A stretch of 64,000 bases of DNA from Pengzhenrongella sicca (GTDB lineage Bacteria > Actinomycetota > Actinomycetes > Actinomycetales > Cellulomonadaceae). How positions within the stretch are numbered: position 1 is the first letter of the stretch; each line of letters starts with the position of its first letter. The notes beneath the pieces are model-generated. The model did no database searches, had not been told where the DNA came from, and was given only the letters and a program-made list of their open reading frames with translations. Of the stretch, positions 58,384 to 64,000 are shown in pieces. The position numbers and the translations under genes are program-made. The stretch is from NCBI RefSeq assembly GCF_017569225.1, contig NZ_CP071868.1:1798001-1862000 (forward strand), given 5' to 3'.

Positions 58384-59154
58384 CTACTCGATACCGATCT
58401 CCCCGGGCGTCACCCGCCACCGACCGTCCTGGTCCGGGGCAACGGCGGCGACAATCATCCACGCCTTGTCCCTGTACTCCTCGACCTCCACGAGGCAGCT
58501 GAGGGACCCGACCGCGGGGTCGTAGGCGACGTAGGCGAGACAGCCGGGTTCCGGCCGCGCCACGGGGGTCAGCGCCATGAAGTGGGCCATGAAGGGCCGC
58601 GATTCGGACGAGGTGAGCGCCGTCATCAGCTCGTCGTCGTTGGTCGTCCAGGCCGTCGCATATGCCTCGAAGGTGGCGGAAGCGATCTGCTTGCCAAGCT
58701 CGTCCCGTGCGGCGCACGCGGCAAGGCTCGTGTCCGTGCTCTCATCACGGCAGCCATCGTCGAGCGTCTGCCATTGGACGGCGAGCTCGTCGAGCTCGTC
58801 GAGCTTGTCGACCTGGTCGGCCGTGGGCTCCCCGGCGCTGGCCTCGGGCGGGGTGCTCGGCAGCGGCGCGGGATCGTCGTCCGGTACTGGGCTCGAGGCG
58901 ACAGGGCTTGGCGTGGTGGGCCTCGGCGTCGAGGTGGGGACCGGCGCCGCCGGTGGTGCCACCTGGTGCGGTGCGACCGCGACGCCGATGAGCACGATCG
59001 CGCCGATGACGCCCATGCCGACCGATCCGAGCGCGGATGCGCGCAGGACTCGGCGGCGGTGCACCCGGCGAATGATCGCGTCGATCGGAAGGTCGCCATC
59101 GGCCCCGGGGTCGTCGCCGAGCTCGCGCATACCCCGCCGGAGGTCGAAGTCCAT
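58384..59154 (-). CDS. membrane protein coupled to the SigE-family sigma factor
   Basis: A 256-residue protein from ATG 59154, just 2 bp after the sigma-factor stop. A short cytoplasmic N-terminus (MDFDLRRGMRELGDDPGADG), one membrane segment (LGSVGMGVIGAIVLIGVAV, about 45-63), a Pro/Thr/Ser-rich linker and an external domain with four Cys (DDGCRDESTDTSLAACAA, EPGCLAYVAYDPAVGSLSCL). The layout is that of a single-pass regulator or anti-sigma-like protein for the sigma factor; no known anti-sigma motif is seen. Confidence 0.75.
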   Translation of the reverse strand: MDFDLRRGMRELGDDPGADGDLPIDAIIRRVHRRRVLRASALGSVGMGVIGAIVLIGVAVAPHQVAPPAAPVPTSTPRPTTPSPVASSPVPDDDPAPLPSTPPEASAGEPTADQVDKLDELDELAVQWQTLDDGCRDESTDTSLAACAARDELGKQIASATFEAYATAWTTNDDELMTALTSSESRPFMAHFMALTPVARPEPGCLAYVAYDPAVGSLSCLVEVEEYRDKAWMIVAAVAPDQDGRWRVTPGEIGIE

Positions 59155-59156
59155 GA

Positions 59157-59735
59157 TCAGCCCCTCGCCGTCGTGGTCGGGTGCACGCGGTCCACGACGA
59201 CCATCTCGTCGTCGAGCGGGTGCAGCTCGCGCATCGGCCCGAGCGTGGTCTCGAGCTTGTGCACCGCGTTGCTCAGGTAGCGCTTGACTGTGCCCTCGGC
59301 GAGGTGCATCTGGGCAGCGACGTCGGCGACCCGGAGGTCCTCGTAGAACCGAAGCACCACGCACGCCCGTTCTTGGGGCGACAGTCCAGCCAGGGCGGCC
59401 CGCAGGTCGATCCGGTCCGCGAACTCCATCTCGCGACTCCGCTCTTGCGGACCGGCCGCGACGAGGTGGCGCACCGACGCCCACCGCTGGCGGCGCCGAT
59501 ACCCGTCCACGTACAGCGTCAGGATCGCGCGGCGCACGTATGCCTCGGCCGCGTCCGGTGTGAAGCCGGTCCGGAGGCGGACGAAGACTTTCACGAAGGC
59601 GTCTTGGACCAGATCCTGGGCCGCGGCCGAGTCGCCGGTCAGCAGGACGGCGTAGTTAACCAAGGCCCCACCTCGCTCCCGTGCCAGGTCTGCCATCACG
59701 CGGTCGGCCACACGTTCAGCCATTCTCGACTCCAC
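59157..59735 (-). CDS. SigE-family RNA polymerase sigma factor
   Basis: A 192-residue ECF sigma factor of the SigE (ECF-like, Streptomyces SigE family) group. Sigma-2 includes GALVNYAVLLTGDSAAAQDL and VQDAFVKVFVRLRTGF; sigma-4 includes LSPQERACVVLRFYEDLRVA and QMHLAEGTVKRYLSNAVHKL with a clear HTH. The C-terminal tail is Asp-rich. Followed at 2 bp by the membrane protein gene at 58384. A perfect GGGTGAT/ATCACCC dyad lies upstream. Signal unknown. Confidence 0.92.
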   Translation of the reverse strand: MESRMAERVADRVMADLARERGGALVNYAVLLTGDSAAAQDLVQDAFVKVFVRLRTGFTPDAAEAYVRRAILTLYVDGYRRRQRWASVRHLVAAGPQERSREMEFADRIDLRAALAGLSPQERACVVLRFYEDLRVADVAAQMHLAEGTVKRYLSNAVHKLETTLGPMRELHPLDDEMVVVDRVHPTTTARG

Positions 59736-59766
59736 ATCCCACGCTCCTGTGGGCCCCCTGCGGGCC

Positions 59767-59786
59767 GGGTGATTGCTGCATCACCC
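59767..59786. promoter_or_regulatory. perfect 7-bp inverted repeat upstream of the SigE-family gene
   Basis: GGGTGAT-N6-ATCACCC, 32 bp upstream of the sigma-factor start. Candidate operator, or a hairpin ending transcription from the DUF5808-like gene side. No second copy was found nearby. Confidence 0.4.
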
Positions 59787-59925
59787 TATGGACGCGCGGG
59801 CGACCGAAAACGTTGTAGGGGCCCGTCTCCGCCCCCGCGAGATTCTTCAGGGCGCCCGGCTGCGGGCGGACTCTTCGACTGGCGGCGCGTTCCCGCGCGC
59901 CGGATCGGGGCTCGGGCGCCGTCGA

Positions 59926-60258
59926 TCAGCCCGCCGCGGCGACCCTCTCGCGCGCGAGCGCGACCAGGCGGCCGGCGTTGAGGGTCCAGCCGACGCCGAA
60001 CGCGCGCGGACCGACGAGGTGTTCGCTCTCGGGGTTCCACACCCGCTCGCGGAGCCGCGCGAGGGTCGGGACCCGGAAGTCGTAGGGGACGAAGCCGGCG
60101 ACGACGCCGTGCCAGGTCCGCTCCTGCGCCGGGGTGCGCACCTCCTTGACCACGGCGGTGATCGCCAGGCCCAGGACGACGAGCCGGTAGAGCTTCTGGA
60201 CGACGTGCCGCTTCGCGGTGCGCTCGGTGCCATCGGTGCTCTTGTGGTGCGAACCCAT
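59926..60258 (-). CDS. DUF5808-like small protein
   Basis: A 110-residue protein from ATG 60258 with GGGAGG upstream. One hydrophobic helix (KLYRLVVLGLAITAVVKEVR, about 22-41) precedes ERTWHGVVAGFVPYDFRVPT and GPRAFGVGWTLNAGRLVALA, the latter like the FG[IV]GWTLN motif of DUF5808. Function unknown. Downstream on the same strand lies the sigma gene after a 190-bp gap. A string of degenerate CGTGCTCGCCA-type repeats lies upstream (60285-60355). Confidence 0.7.
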   Translation of the reverse strand: MGSHHKSTDGTERTAKRHVVQKLYRLVVLGLAITAVVKEVRTPAQERTWHGVVAGFVPYDFRVPTLARLRERVWNPESEHLVGPRAFGVGWTLNAGRLVALARERVAAAG

Positions 60259-60389
60259 CTCAGCCTCCCCATCGAGGTGACGGCACCGTGCTCTCCACCG
60301 TGCTCGCCACGTGCTCGCCGCCGTGCCTTCGCCATGCTCGCCATCGTGCTCGCCCAATACTCCTCCGCCGGGACCGCGCTGGCCAGGGA

Positions 60390-60722
60390 CTATGGCCGTC
60401 GAGCGGGTGGCTGCCGCGCGAAGCCAGCGGCGACGTCGACCCAGCCCTGCAGGCCGGCGTCGTCCAGCCCCGGCGGGTCGACGAGGACCATACCTGGCAT
60501 CGGTCGCTTCGTGAGGTCCATCGGCCGCACGTGGGGCTCGGCGAGGGCGCGCTCGGCGCGTTCGGGACCCAGCCGCAGCATGAGGGAGTCCTTGACGACG
60601 CCGCAGCACATGTGGCCGTCGAGCATGAAGACCAGGCCGCCAAACATCTTGTGCTCGTCGATGAGCGCGTCGGCCGGCAGCGTCGCGCGGATCCGGACCG
60701 CCAGGTTCTCGTCGTAGACCAT
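60390..60722 (-). CDS. TfoX N-terminal-domain (Sxy-like) protein
   Basis: A 110-residue protein of the TfoX_N family: MVYDENLAVRIRATLPADAL, KMFGGLVFMLDGHMCCGVVK, then LMLRLGPERAERALAEPHVR. Only the N-terminal half of full-length TfoX/Sxy is present, as is normal for stand-alone actinobacterial members. Competence roles known for Sxy/TfoX in gammaproteobacteria are not to be assumed. Monocistronic. Confidence 0.88.
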   Translation of the reverse strand: MVYDENLAVRIRATLPADALIDEHKMFGGLVFMLDGHMCCGVVKDSLMLRLGPERAERALAEPHVRPMDLTKRPMPGMVLVDPPGLDDAGLQGWVDVAAGFARQPPARRP

Positions 60723-60926
60723 CGTTTCGCCTTCCGTCGGGCCTGCGTCACCACACGATAGGGCGCCCGGGACGGGCCCGCGACGATAGGGCGCCGGTGA
60801 CGGGCCCGCGCGGGGTCCGCGGGACGCCGAGACCGAAGAGTGATTTCATGTCGAGAACCTCCGACCGGCTCCGCTCACCACGTGACGGGCCGCGACCGCC
60901 GCGGCCCCCGACCCCAGGAGATCCGC

Positions 60927-61337
60927 ATGCCGAAGTACCTGCTCCTCAAGCACTACCGCGGAGGCCCGGAACCGCACCGCCGGGTGCCCCCGATGGACCA
61001 GTGGGCGCCCGAGGACGTGGAGGCGCACATGGCGTTCCTCTCGCACGTCGGCGAGCTGCTCGAGAAGAACGGCGAGTTCGTCGACGCGCAGGCGCTCACG
61101 CCGGAGCGCACCTGGGTGCGTTACGGCGGCCCCGACGCCGCGCCGGTCACGTCCGACGGCCCGCTGCCCGAGACCAGCGACCTCGTGGCGGGCTGGTACC
61201 TGATCGACGTCGAGTCGCACGAGCGAGCGGTCGAGGTCGCGGCGTACGTCTCGTCCGAGCCCGGCCCGGGCGGGACCCCGCTGTACGAGTGGATCGACAT
61301 CCGCGAGGTCATGTCCGGCGCACCGGCGGGCGACTGA
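60927..61337 (+). CDS. YCII/DGPF-domain protein (second copy)
   Basis: A 136-residue protein from ATG 60927 with AGGAG 7 bp upstream. It begins MPKYLLLKHYRGGPEPHRRV; the name motif is VTSDGPLPETSDLVAGWYLI (DGP followed by Leu rather than Phe), and the C-terminal YEWIDIREVMSG is typical. It is followed by an ECF42-type sigma gene after 23 bp, repeating the module at 39986-41409, but the two differ enough to be old paralogues. Confidence 0.9.
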   Translation: MPKYLLLKHYRGGPEPHRRVPPMDQWAPEDVEAHMAFLSHVGELLEKNGEFVDAQALTPERTWVRYGGPDAAPVTSDGPLPETSDLVAGWYLIDVESHERAVEVAAYVSSEPGPGGTPLYEWIDIREVMSGAPAGD

Positions 61338-61360
61338 CCGGCGCGGGCGACTGACCCGGC

Positions 61361-62605
61361 ATGGTCGGCGACCCGGCGCCGCGGTGGGACGAGGGCGCGC
61401 TGCGCGCCCTCGTCCCGCGGGTGCTCGCGGGGCTGGTTCGCCGGGGCGAGGACTTCGACGCGGCCGAGGACGCGCTGCAGGAGGCCCTGGTCGAGGCGTT
61501 GCGGGCGTGGCCCGAGCACCCACCCCGCGACCCGCGCGCGTGGCTGACCTCGGTCGCGACGCGCCGGCTGATCGACGCCCGCCGCAGCGACGCCGCGCGC
61601 CGACGCCGCGACGAGGCGACGCGGGCCGAGCCGCGGCCCGCGGCTACCGAGGAGGGCGACGACACCCTCTTCCTGCTCTTCTGCTGCTGTCACCCGGACC
61701 TGACCCCCGCGTCCCAGGTGGCGTTGACCCTGCGCGCCGTCGGCGGCCTGACGACCCGGGAGATCGCCGACGCCTTCTACGTGCCGGAGGCGACGATGGC
61801 GCAGCGGATTAGCCGGGCCAAGCGCGCACTTCAGGGGCGCCGGCTGGACCGGCCCGGCGACGTCGCCGTCGTGCTGCGCGTGCTCTACCTCGTCTACGCG
61901 GCCGGCCACGCGGGCCGGGTCGACCTGGCCGGCGAGGCGATCCGGCTCGCCCGCCAGCTCACCCTGGCCACGCCGGAGCCGGAGGCGCGCGGGCTGCTCG
62001 CGCTGATGCTCCTCAACCACGCTCGCCTCCCGGCGCGACTCGATCCCGAGGGTCGCATCGTCACGCTCGACCGACAGGACCGCGCACTGTGGGACAACCG
62101 CGAGATCGCCGAGGGCGTGCGGGTGCTGCAGTCGGCGCTGGCCGAGCAGCGTCCCGGCCGCTACCAGGTCGAGGCAGCCATCGCTGCCCTGCACGACGAC
62201 GCGGCGCGCGCCCAGGAGACCGACTGGCCGCAGATCCTCGCCTGGTACGACGACCTCGTGGCCCTCGCCGACGACCCCGCGCGGCAGGACCCCGCGGCGG
62301 TGCTCGGGCGCGCGGTCGCGGTGGGGCACGTCCACGGCGCGGCCGCCGGCCTGCGCGAGACCGAGCGGCTGCGCGACGTGATCGGCGAGCGGCACCGCTG
62401 GCACGCCGTCCGCGGGCACCTGCACGAGCTGGGCGGCGACCTGCCCGCCGCCGCGGCGGCGTACGCCGAGGCCGCGCGCCGGGCGACGACCGTGCCCGAG
62501 CGCGACCACCTGGTCCGCCAGGCGGCTCGCGCGCGCCGCGCCGGCGCCGGGCGGGACGGCGCCGGGTGGGAAGGCGCCGGGTGGGAAGGCGCCGGCGGGC
62601 GGTGA
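61361..62605 (+). CDS. ECF42-type sigma factor (second copy)
   Basis: A 414-residue sigma factor, about 70 residues longer than the one at 39986. Sigma-2: EDALQEALVEALRAWPEHPP to PRAWLTSVATRRLIDARR. Sigma-4: QVALTLRAVGGLTTREIADA to PEATMAQRISRAKRALQG. The DUF6596 extension begins near VAVVLRVLYLVYAAGHAG. The final 25 residues are a GAGWE/GRDGAGWEG tandem repeat. ECF42 sigma factors of this type are expected to be controlled by their own C-terminal domain rather than by an anti-sigma factor. Confidence 0.9.
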   Translation: MVGDPAPRWDEGALRALVPRVLAGLVRRGEDFDAAEDALQEALVEALRAWPEHPPRDPRAWLTSVATRRLIDARRSDAARRRRDEATRAEPRPAATEEGDDTLFLLFCCCHPDLTPASQVALTLRAVGGLTTREIADAFYVPEATMAQRISRAKRALQGRRLDRPGDVAVVLRVLYLVYAAGHAGRVDLAGEAIRLARQLTLATPEPEARGLLALMLLNHARLPARLDPEGRIVTLDRQDRALWDNREIAEGVRVLQSALAEQRPGRYQVEAAIAALHDDAARAQETDWPQILAWYDDLVALADDPARQDPAAVLGRAVAVGHVHGAAAGLRETERLRDVIGERHRWHAVRGHLHELGGDLPAAAAAYAEAARRATTVPERDHLVRQAARARRAGAGRDGAGWEGAGWEGAGGR

Positions 62606-62626
62606 CGCGAGTCGTACACTTGTTCG

Positions 62627-62938
62627 ATGATGGTGGAGGTCGACTGGTCGCGGTGGCGGCGCACCCGCGCCGGGTACGAGCTGATCCCGCCCGCCGGCTG
62701 CCCGCGCGGGCACCGCTGGACGCTCGATGGGCCGGGCCGCCCGCGGCAGCGGTCCGTGACGTGCTCGTGCACGACGGCGCGGCACCACCTGGTCTGGGTG
62801 TGCCCCGCTTGCGGGACGTACTGCGCGGAGGGGTGCACCGACGTCGACCTCTGGGCCGGCTCGACCGTGCCCGCAGGCGTCGGGCGCGAGCGACGGGCGG
62901 CCCTGGCGCCCCGCCGCGAACCTGACACCAGAACCTGA
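62627..62938 (+). CDS. small Cys-rich protein of unknown function
   Basis: A 103-residue protein starting MMVEVDWSRWRRTRAGYELI. Six or seven Cys and several His residues (CPRGHRW, CSCTTARHH, CPACGTYCAEGC) form two possible zinc ribbons. No family recognised. Its 3' end runs into the TGACACC half-sites that belong to the downstream promoter. Confidence 0.65.
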   Translation: MMVEVDWSRWRRTRAGYELIPPAGCPRGHRWTLDGPGRPRQRSVTCSCTTARHHLVWVCPACGTYCAEGCTDVDLWAGSTVPAGVGRERRAALAPRREPDTRT

Positions 62939-62979
62939 CACCACATTCGCTTGACGTGACACCATGATGGTGTCAGGAT
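62923..62979 (+). promoter_or_regulatory. operator array and leaderless promoter of the ribbon-helix-helix gene
   Basis: Three TGACACC sites at 62923, 62937 and 62957; the last is one arm of the perfect 19-bp palindrome TGACACCATGATGGTGTCA (62957-62975). TTGACG at 62952-62957 and CAGGAT at 62974-62979 fit a -35/-10 pair with 16-bp spacing. This puts the start of transcription at about the ATG at 62986, so the mRNA would be leaderless. The palindrome covers the spacer, consistent with repression. Confidence 0.6.
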
Positions 62980-62985
62980 GGCGCC

Positions 62986-63474
62986 ATGGAACTCGGGCAG
63001 TACATCAGCGACCTCCAGCGCCAGCTGGTGGAATCGGCGGCGAACGGCGCAGAGGAGTCCCGCGCCGTCGCCGAACGGCTGGCCGCCGGGCTGGACGCCG
63101 CGACGCGGCTCGTGCTGCTCGACGCGCTGTCGGCCGCGGCCGGCGAGATCACCCGGGACCTCGCGCCCGGCTCGGTGGACCTGCGGCTGCGCGGACGCGA
63201 GGTCGAGTTCGTGGTCACCCAGGCCAGCGCCGAGGTCGAGGCCGACGAGCGGCCCGCCGCGACCGTCGAGCTCGACGACGTGAGCACCTCGCGCACGACG
63301 CTGCGGCTGCCGGACGCCCTCAAGGCGCGGGTCGACGAGGCGGCGGCGGCGGACGGCCTGTCCGTCAACACCTGGCTGGTCCGCGCGGTTGCCGCCGCGC
63401 TCCAGCCCAAGCAGCGCCGATCCGCGCAGCGCACGCTGCGCACCGGCGACAACTTCGCGGGCTGGGCGCGCTAG
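62986..63474 (+). CDS. ribbon-helix-helix (HicB/Arc-like) DNA-binding protein
   Basis: A 162-residue protein. The N-terminal 95 residues are helical then acidic (LVESAANGAEESRAVAERLA, PGSVDLRLRGREVEFVVTQA). The C-terminal part holds a ribbon-helix-helix: the strand TTLRLPDALKARVDEAAAAD and helix GLSVNTWLVRAVAAALQPK, like HicB or Arc. No HicA-type toxin gene is next to it; the following gene is DUF4097-like. The perfect palindrome just upstream suggests autorepression. A leaderless start is likely. Confidence 0.8.
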   Translation: MELGQYISDLQRQLVESAANGAEESRAVAERLAAGLDAATRLVLLDALSAAAGEITRDLAPGSVDLRLRGREVEFVVTQASAEVEADERPAATVELDDVSTSRTTLRLPDALKARVDEAAAADGLSVNTWLVRAVAAALQPKQRRSAQRTLRTGDNFAGWAR

Positions 63475-63483
63475 CCCGCTCCG

Positions 63484-63528
63484 CCCCACACCGACGGGCC
63501 CCACACCGACGGGCCCCACACCGACGGG
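63484..63528. repeat. 15-bp tandem repeat
   Basis: Three exact copies of CCCCACACCGACGGG, immediately after the ribbon-helix-helix gene. Same unit length as the array at 46417-46466 and a similar CGACGG core, but not the same sequence. Confidence 0.85.
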
Positions 63529-63559
63529 CCCAACCGTCAGGCCCCCACATCGATCGTCA

Positions 63560-63579
63560 ACCCCGCGGACCCGCGGGGT
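63560..63579. terminator. GC-rich hairpin between the RHH and DUF4097-like genes
   Basis: ACCCCGCGG and CCGCGGGGT form a 9-bp stem with a 2-nt loop, without a T-run. It may terminate or attenuate transcription between the two genes. Confidence 0.45.
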
Positions 63580-63614
63580 CGGACAAGCACGCTCACCGAG
63601 AGGAAGGCGCTCGC

Positions 63615-64000
63615 ATGCCTACGTTCACCACTCCCTCCCTCATCGACCTGGCCATCAACCTCCAGGTCGGCGCGATCGAGGTCTACGCCAGCGACCGCGG
63701 CGACACGGTCGTCACCGTGTCGCCGACAAACCCGGACCGCGCGGTCGACCGTCGCGGCGCCGAGGAGACCAAGGTCGACTTCGACGGGCTCCGGCTGACC
63801 ATCACCGGCCCGAAGGCCCGCTTCGCCGTCATCGGCCCCACCGAGTCCGTCGACCTCAAGATCGAGCTGCCGGCGGGGTCGCGGCTCACCGCCGAGGCCG
63901 CCATGGGCGGCGTGCGCACCGTCGGCCGCCTCGGCGCGACCCGCATCAAGTGCTCGATGGGTCCCGTCGACGTCGACGCCACCGGCGATCTCTGGATGCG
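63615..64000 (+). CDS. DUF4097-like (adhesin-type beta-helix) protein, 5' part
   Basis: Open from ATG 63615, with AGGAAGG upstream, to the right edge. The first 128 residues start MPTFTTPSLIDLAINLQVGA and show the repeating beta pattern of DUF4097/DUF4098 proteins: IEVYASDRGDTVVTVSPTNP, LRLTITGPKARFAVIGPTES, then IELPAGSRLTAEAAMGGVRT and CSMGPVDVDATGDLWM. The family is a beta-helix-like fold of unknown function. It is likely cotranscribed with, or controlled by, the ribbon-helix-helix gene. The C-terminus is outside the window. Confidence 0.82.
   Translation, partial: MPTFTTPSLIDLAINLQVGAIEVYASDRGDTVVTVSPTNPDRAVDRRGAEETKVDFDGLRLTITGPKARFAVIGPTESVDLKIELPAGSRLTAEAAMGGVRTVGRLGATRIKCSMGPVDVDATGDLWM

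Noticed and set aside
60285-60355. CRISPR-like series of CGTGCTCGCCA repeats
   Set aside because: Units are short, degenerate and without regular spacers; simple low-complexity repeat in an intergenic region.
62986-64000. Ribbon-helix-helix gene plus next gene as a HicAB toxin-antitoxin pair
   Set aside because: The next gene is a DUF4097-like beta-repeat protein, not a HicA double-stranded RNA-binding toxin, and 140 bp with a hairpin separates them.

Overview
The window is chromosomal DNA of a high-GC Gram-positive actinobacterium. The evidence is very high G+C with strong third-position bias, many GTG starts with GGAGG-type ribosome binding sites, a WhiB1-type regulator, a SARP/AfsR-type regulator, SigE-family and ECF42-type sigma factors, DUF1206, DUF2510, DUF5808-like and DUF7455-like proteins, and a Sxy-like TfoX protein. 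A member of the Micrococcales (Cellulomonas-like) is my inference; no rRNA or tRNA gene was seen that would settle it.

Layout. 1-5,100 is accessory DNA: the end of an IS110-family transposase, a complete IS3-family element, a two-gene cassette of an ImmA/IrrE-like protein with a lost HExxH motif plus a PIN-domain nuclease, a zinc-ribbon/DUF4145 protein, and at its right edge the decayed 3' part of a TSUP-family transporter gene. 5,500-8,130 holds a sulfur/thiol gene set (thioredoxin-like protein, DUF4395, homocysteine methyltransferase) preceded by a 15-codon reading frame with a Cys-Cys pair. 8,200-13,100 is mostly housekeeping: a HAD phosphatase, an ArsR/SRPBCC pair with two clear operators, a coiled-coil protein and a PaaK-like adenylate-forming enzyme.

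13,157-25,097 is dominated by one long minus-strand operon in which nearly every gene overlaps the next by 4 bp: ethanolamine-type permease, class III aminotransferase-like phospho-lyase, GntR regulator, PnuC, NadR, MoxR ATPase, an unknown protein, a metallopeptidase/VWA protein and a small partner. A small-molecule kinase is divergent from it across a shared control region. Together they suggest import, phosphorylation and phospho-lyase cleavage of an amino alcohol (ethanolamine is the best guess), coupled to NAD precursor salvage and a MoxR-VWA machine.

25,178-35,904 carries transporters (AI-2E family, FNT), whiB1, membrane proteins, and a divergent methyltransferase/SARP pair. 35,905-39,950 is a second accessory segment of visibly lower G+C with unknown genes and a compact two-gene CBASS anti-phage system: a CD-NTase and a Cap15 membrane effector.

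39,986-64,000 returns to core-like content: an ECF42/DGPF sigma module (a second one lies at 60,927-62,605), a DhaK/DhaL-HAD-class II aldolase operon with a GntR regulator, a malate/lactate dehydrogenase-like protein coupled to an ACT protein, HNH, PASTA, carbonic anhydrase-like, WYL, GH3 beta-glucosidase and DUF389 genes, a SigE-family sigma factor, and at the end a ribbon-helix-helix protein whose promoter carries a perfect 19-bp palindrome, followed by a DUF4097-like gene cut by the window edge.
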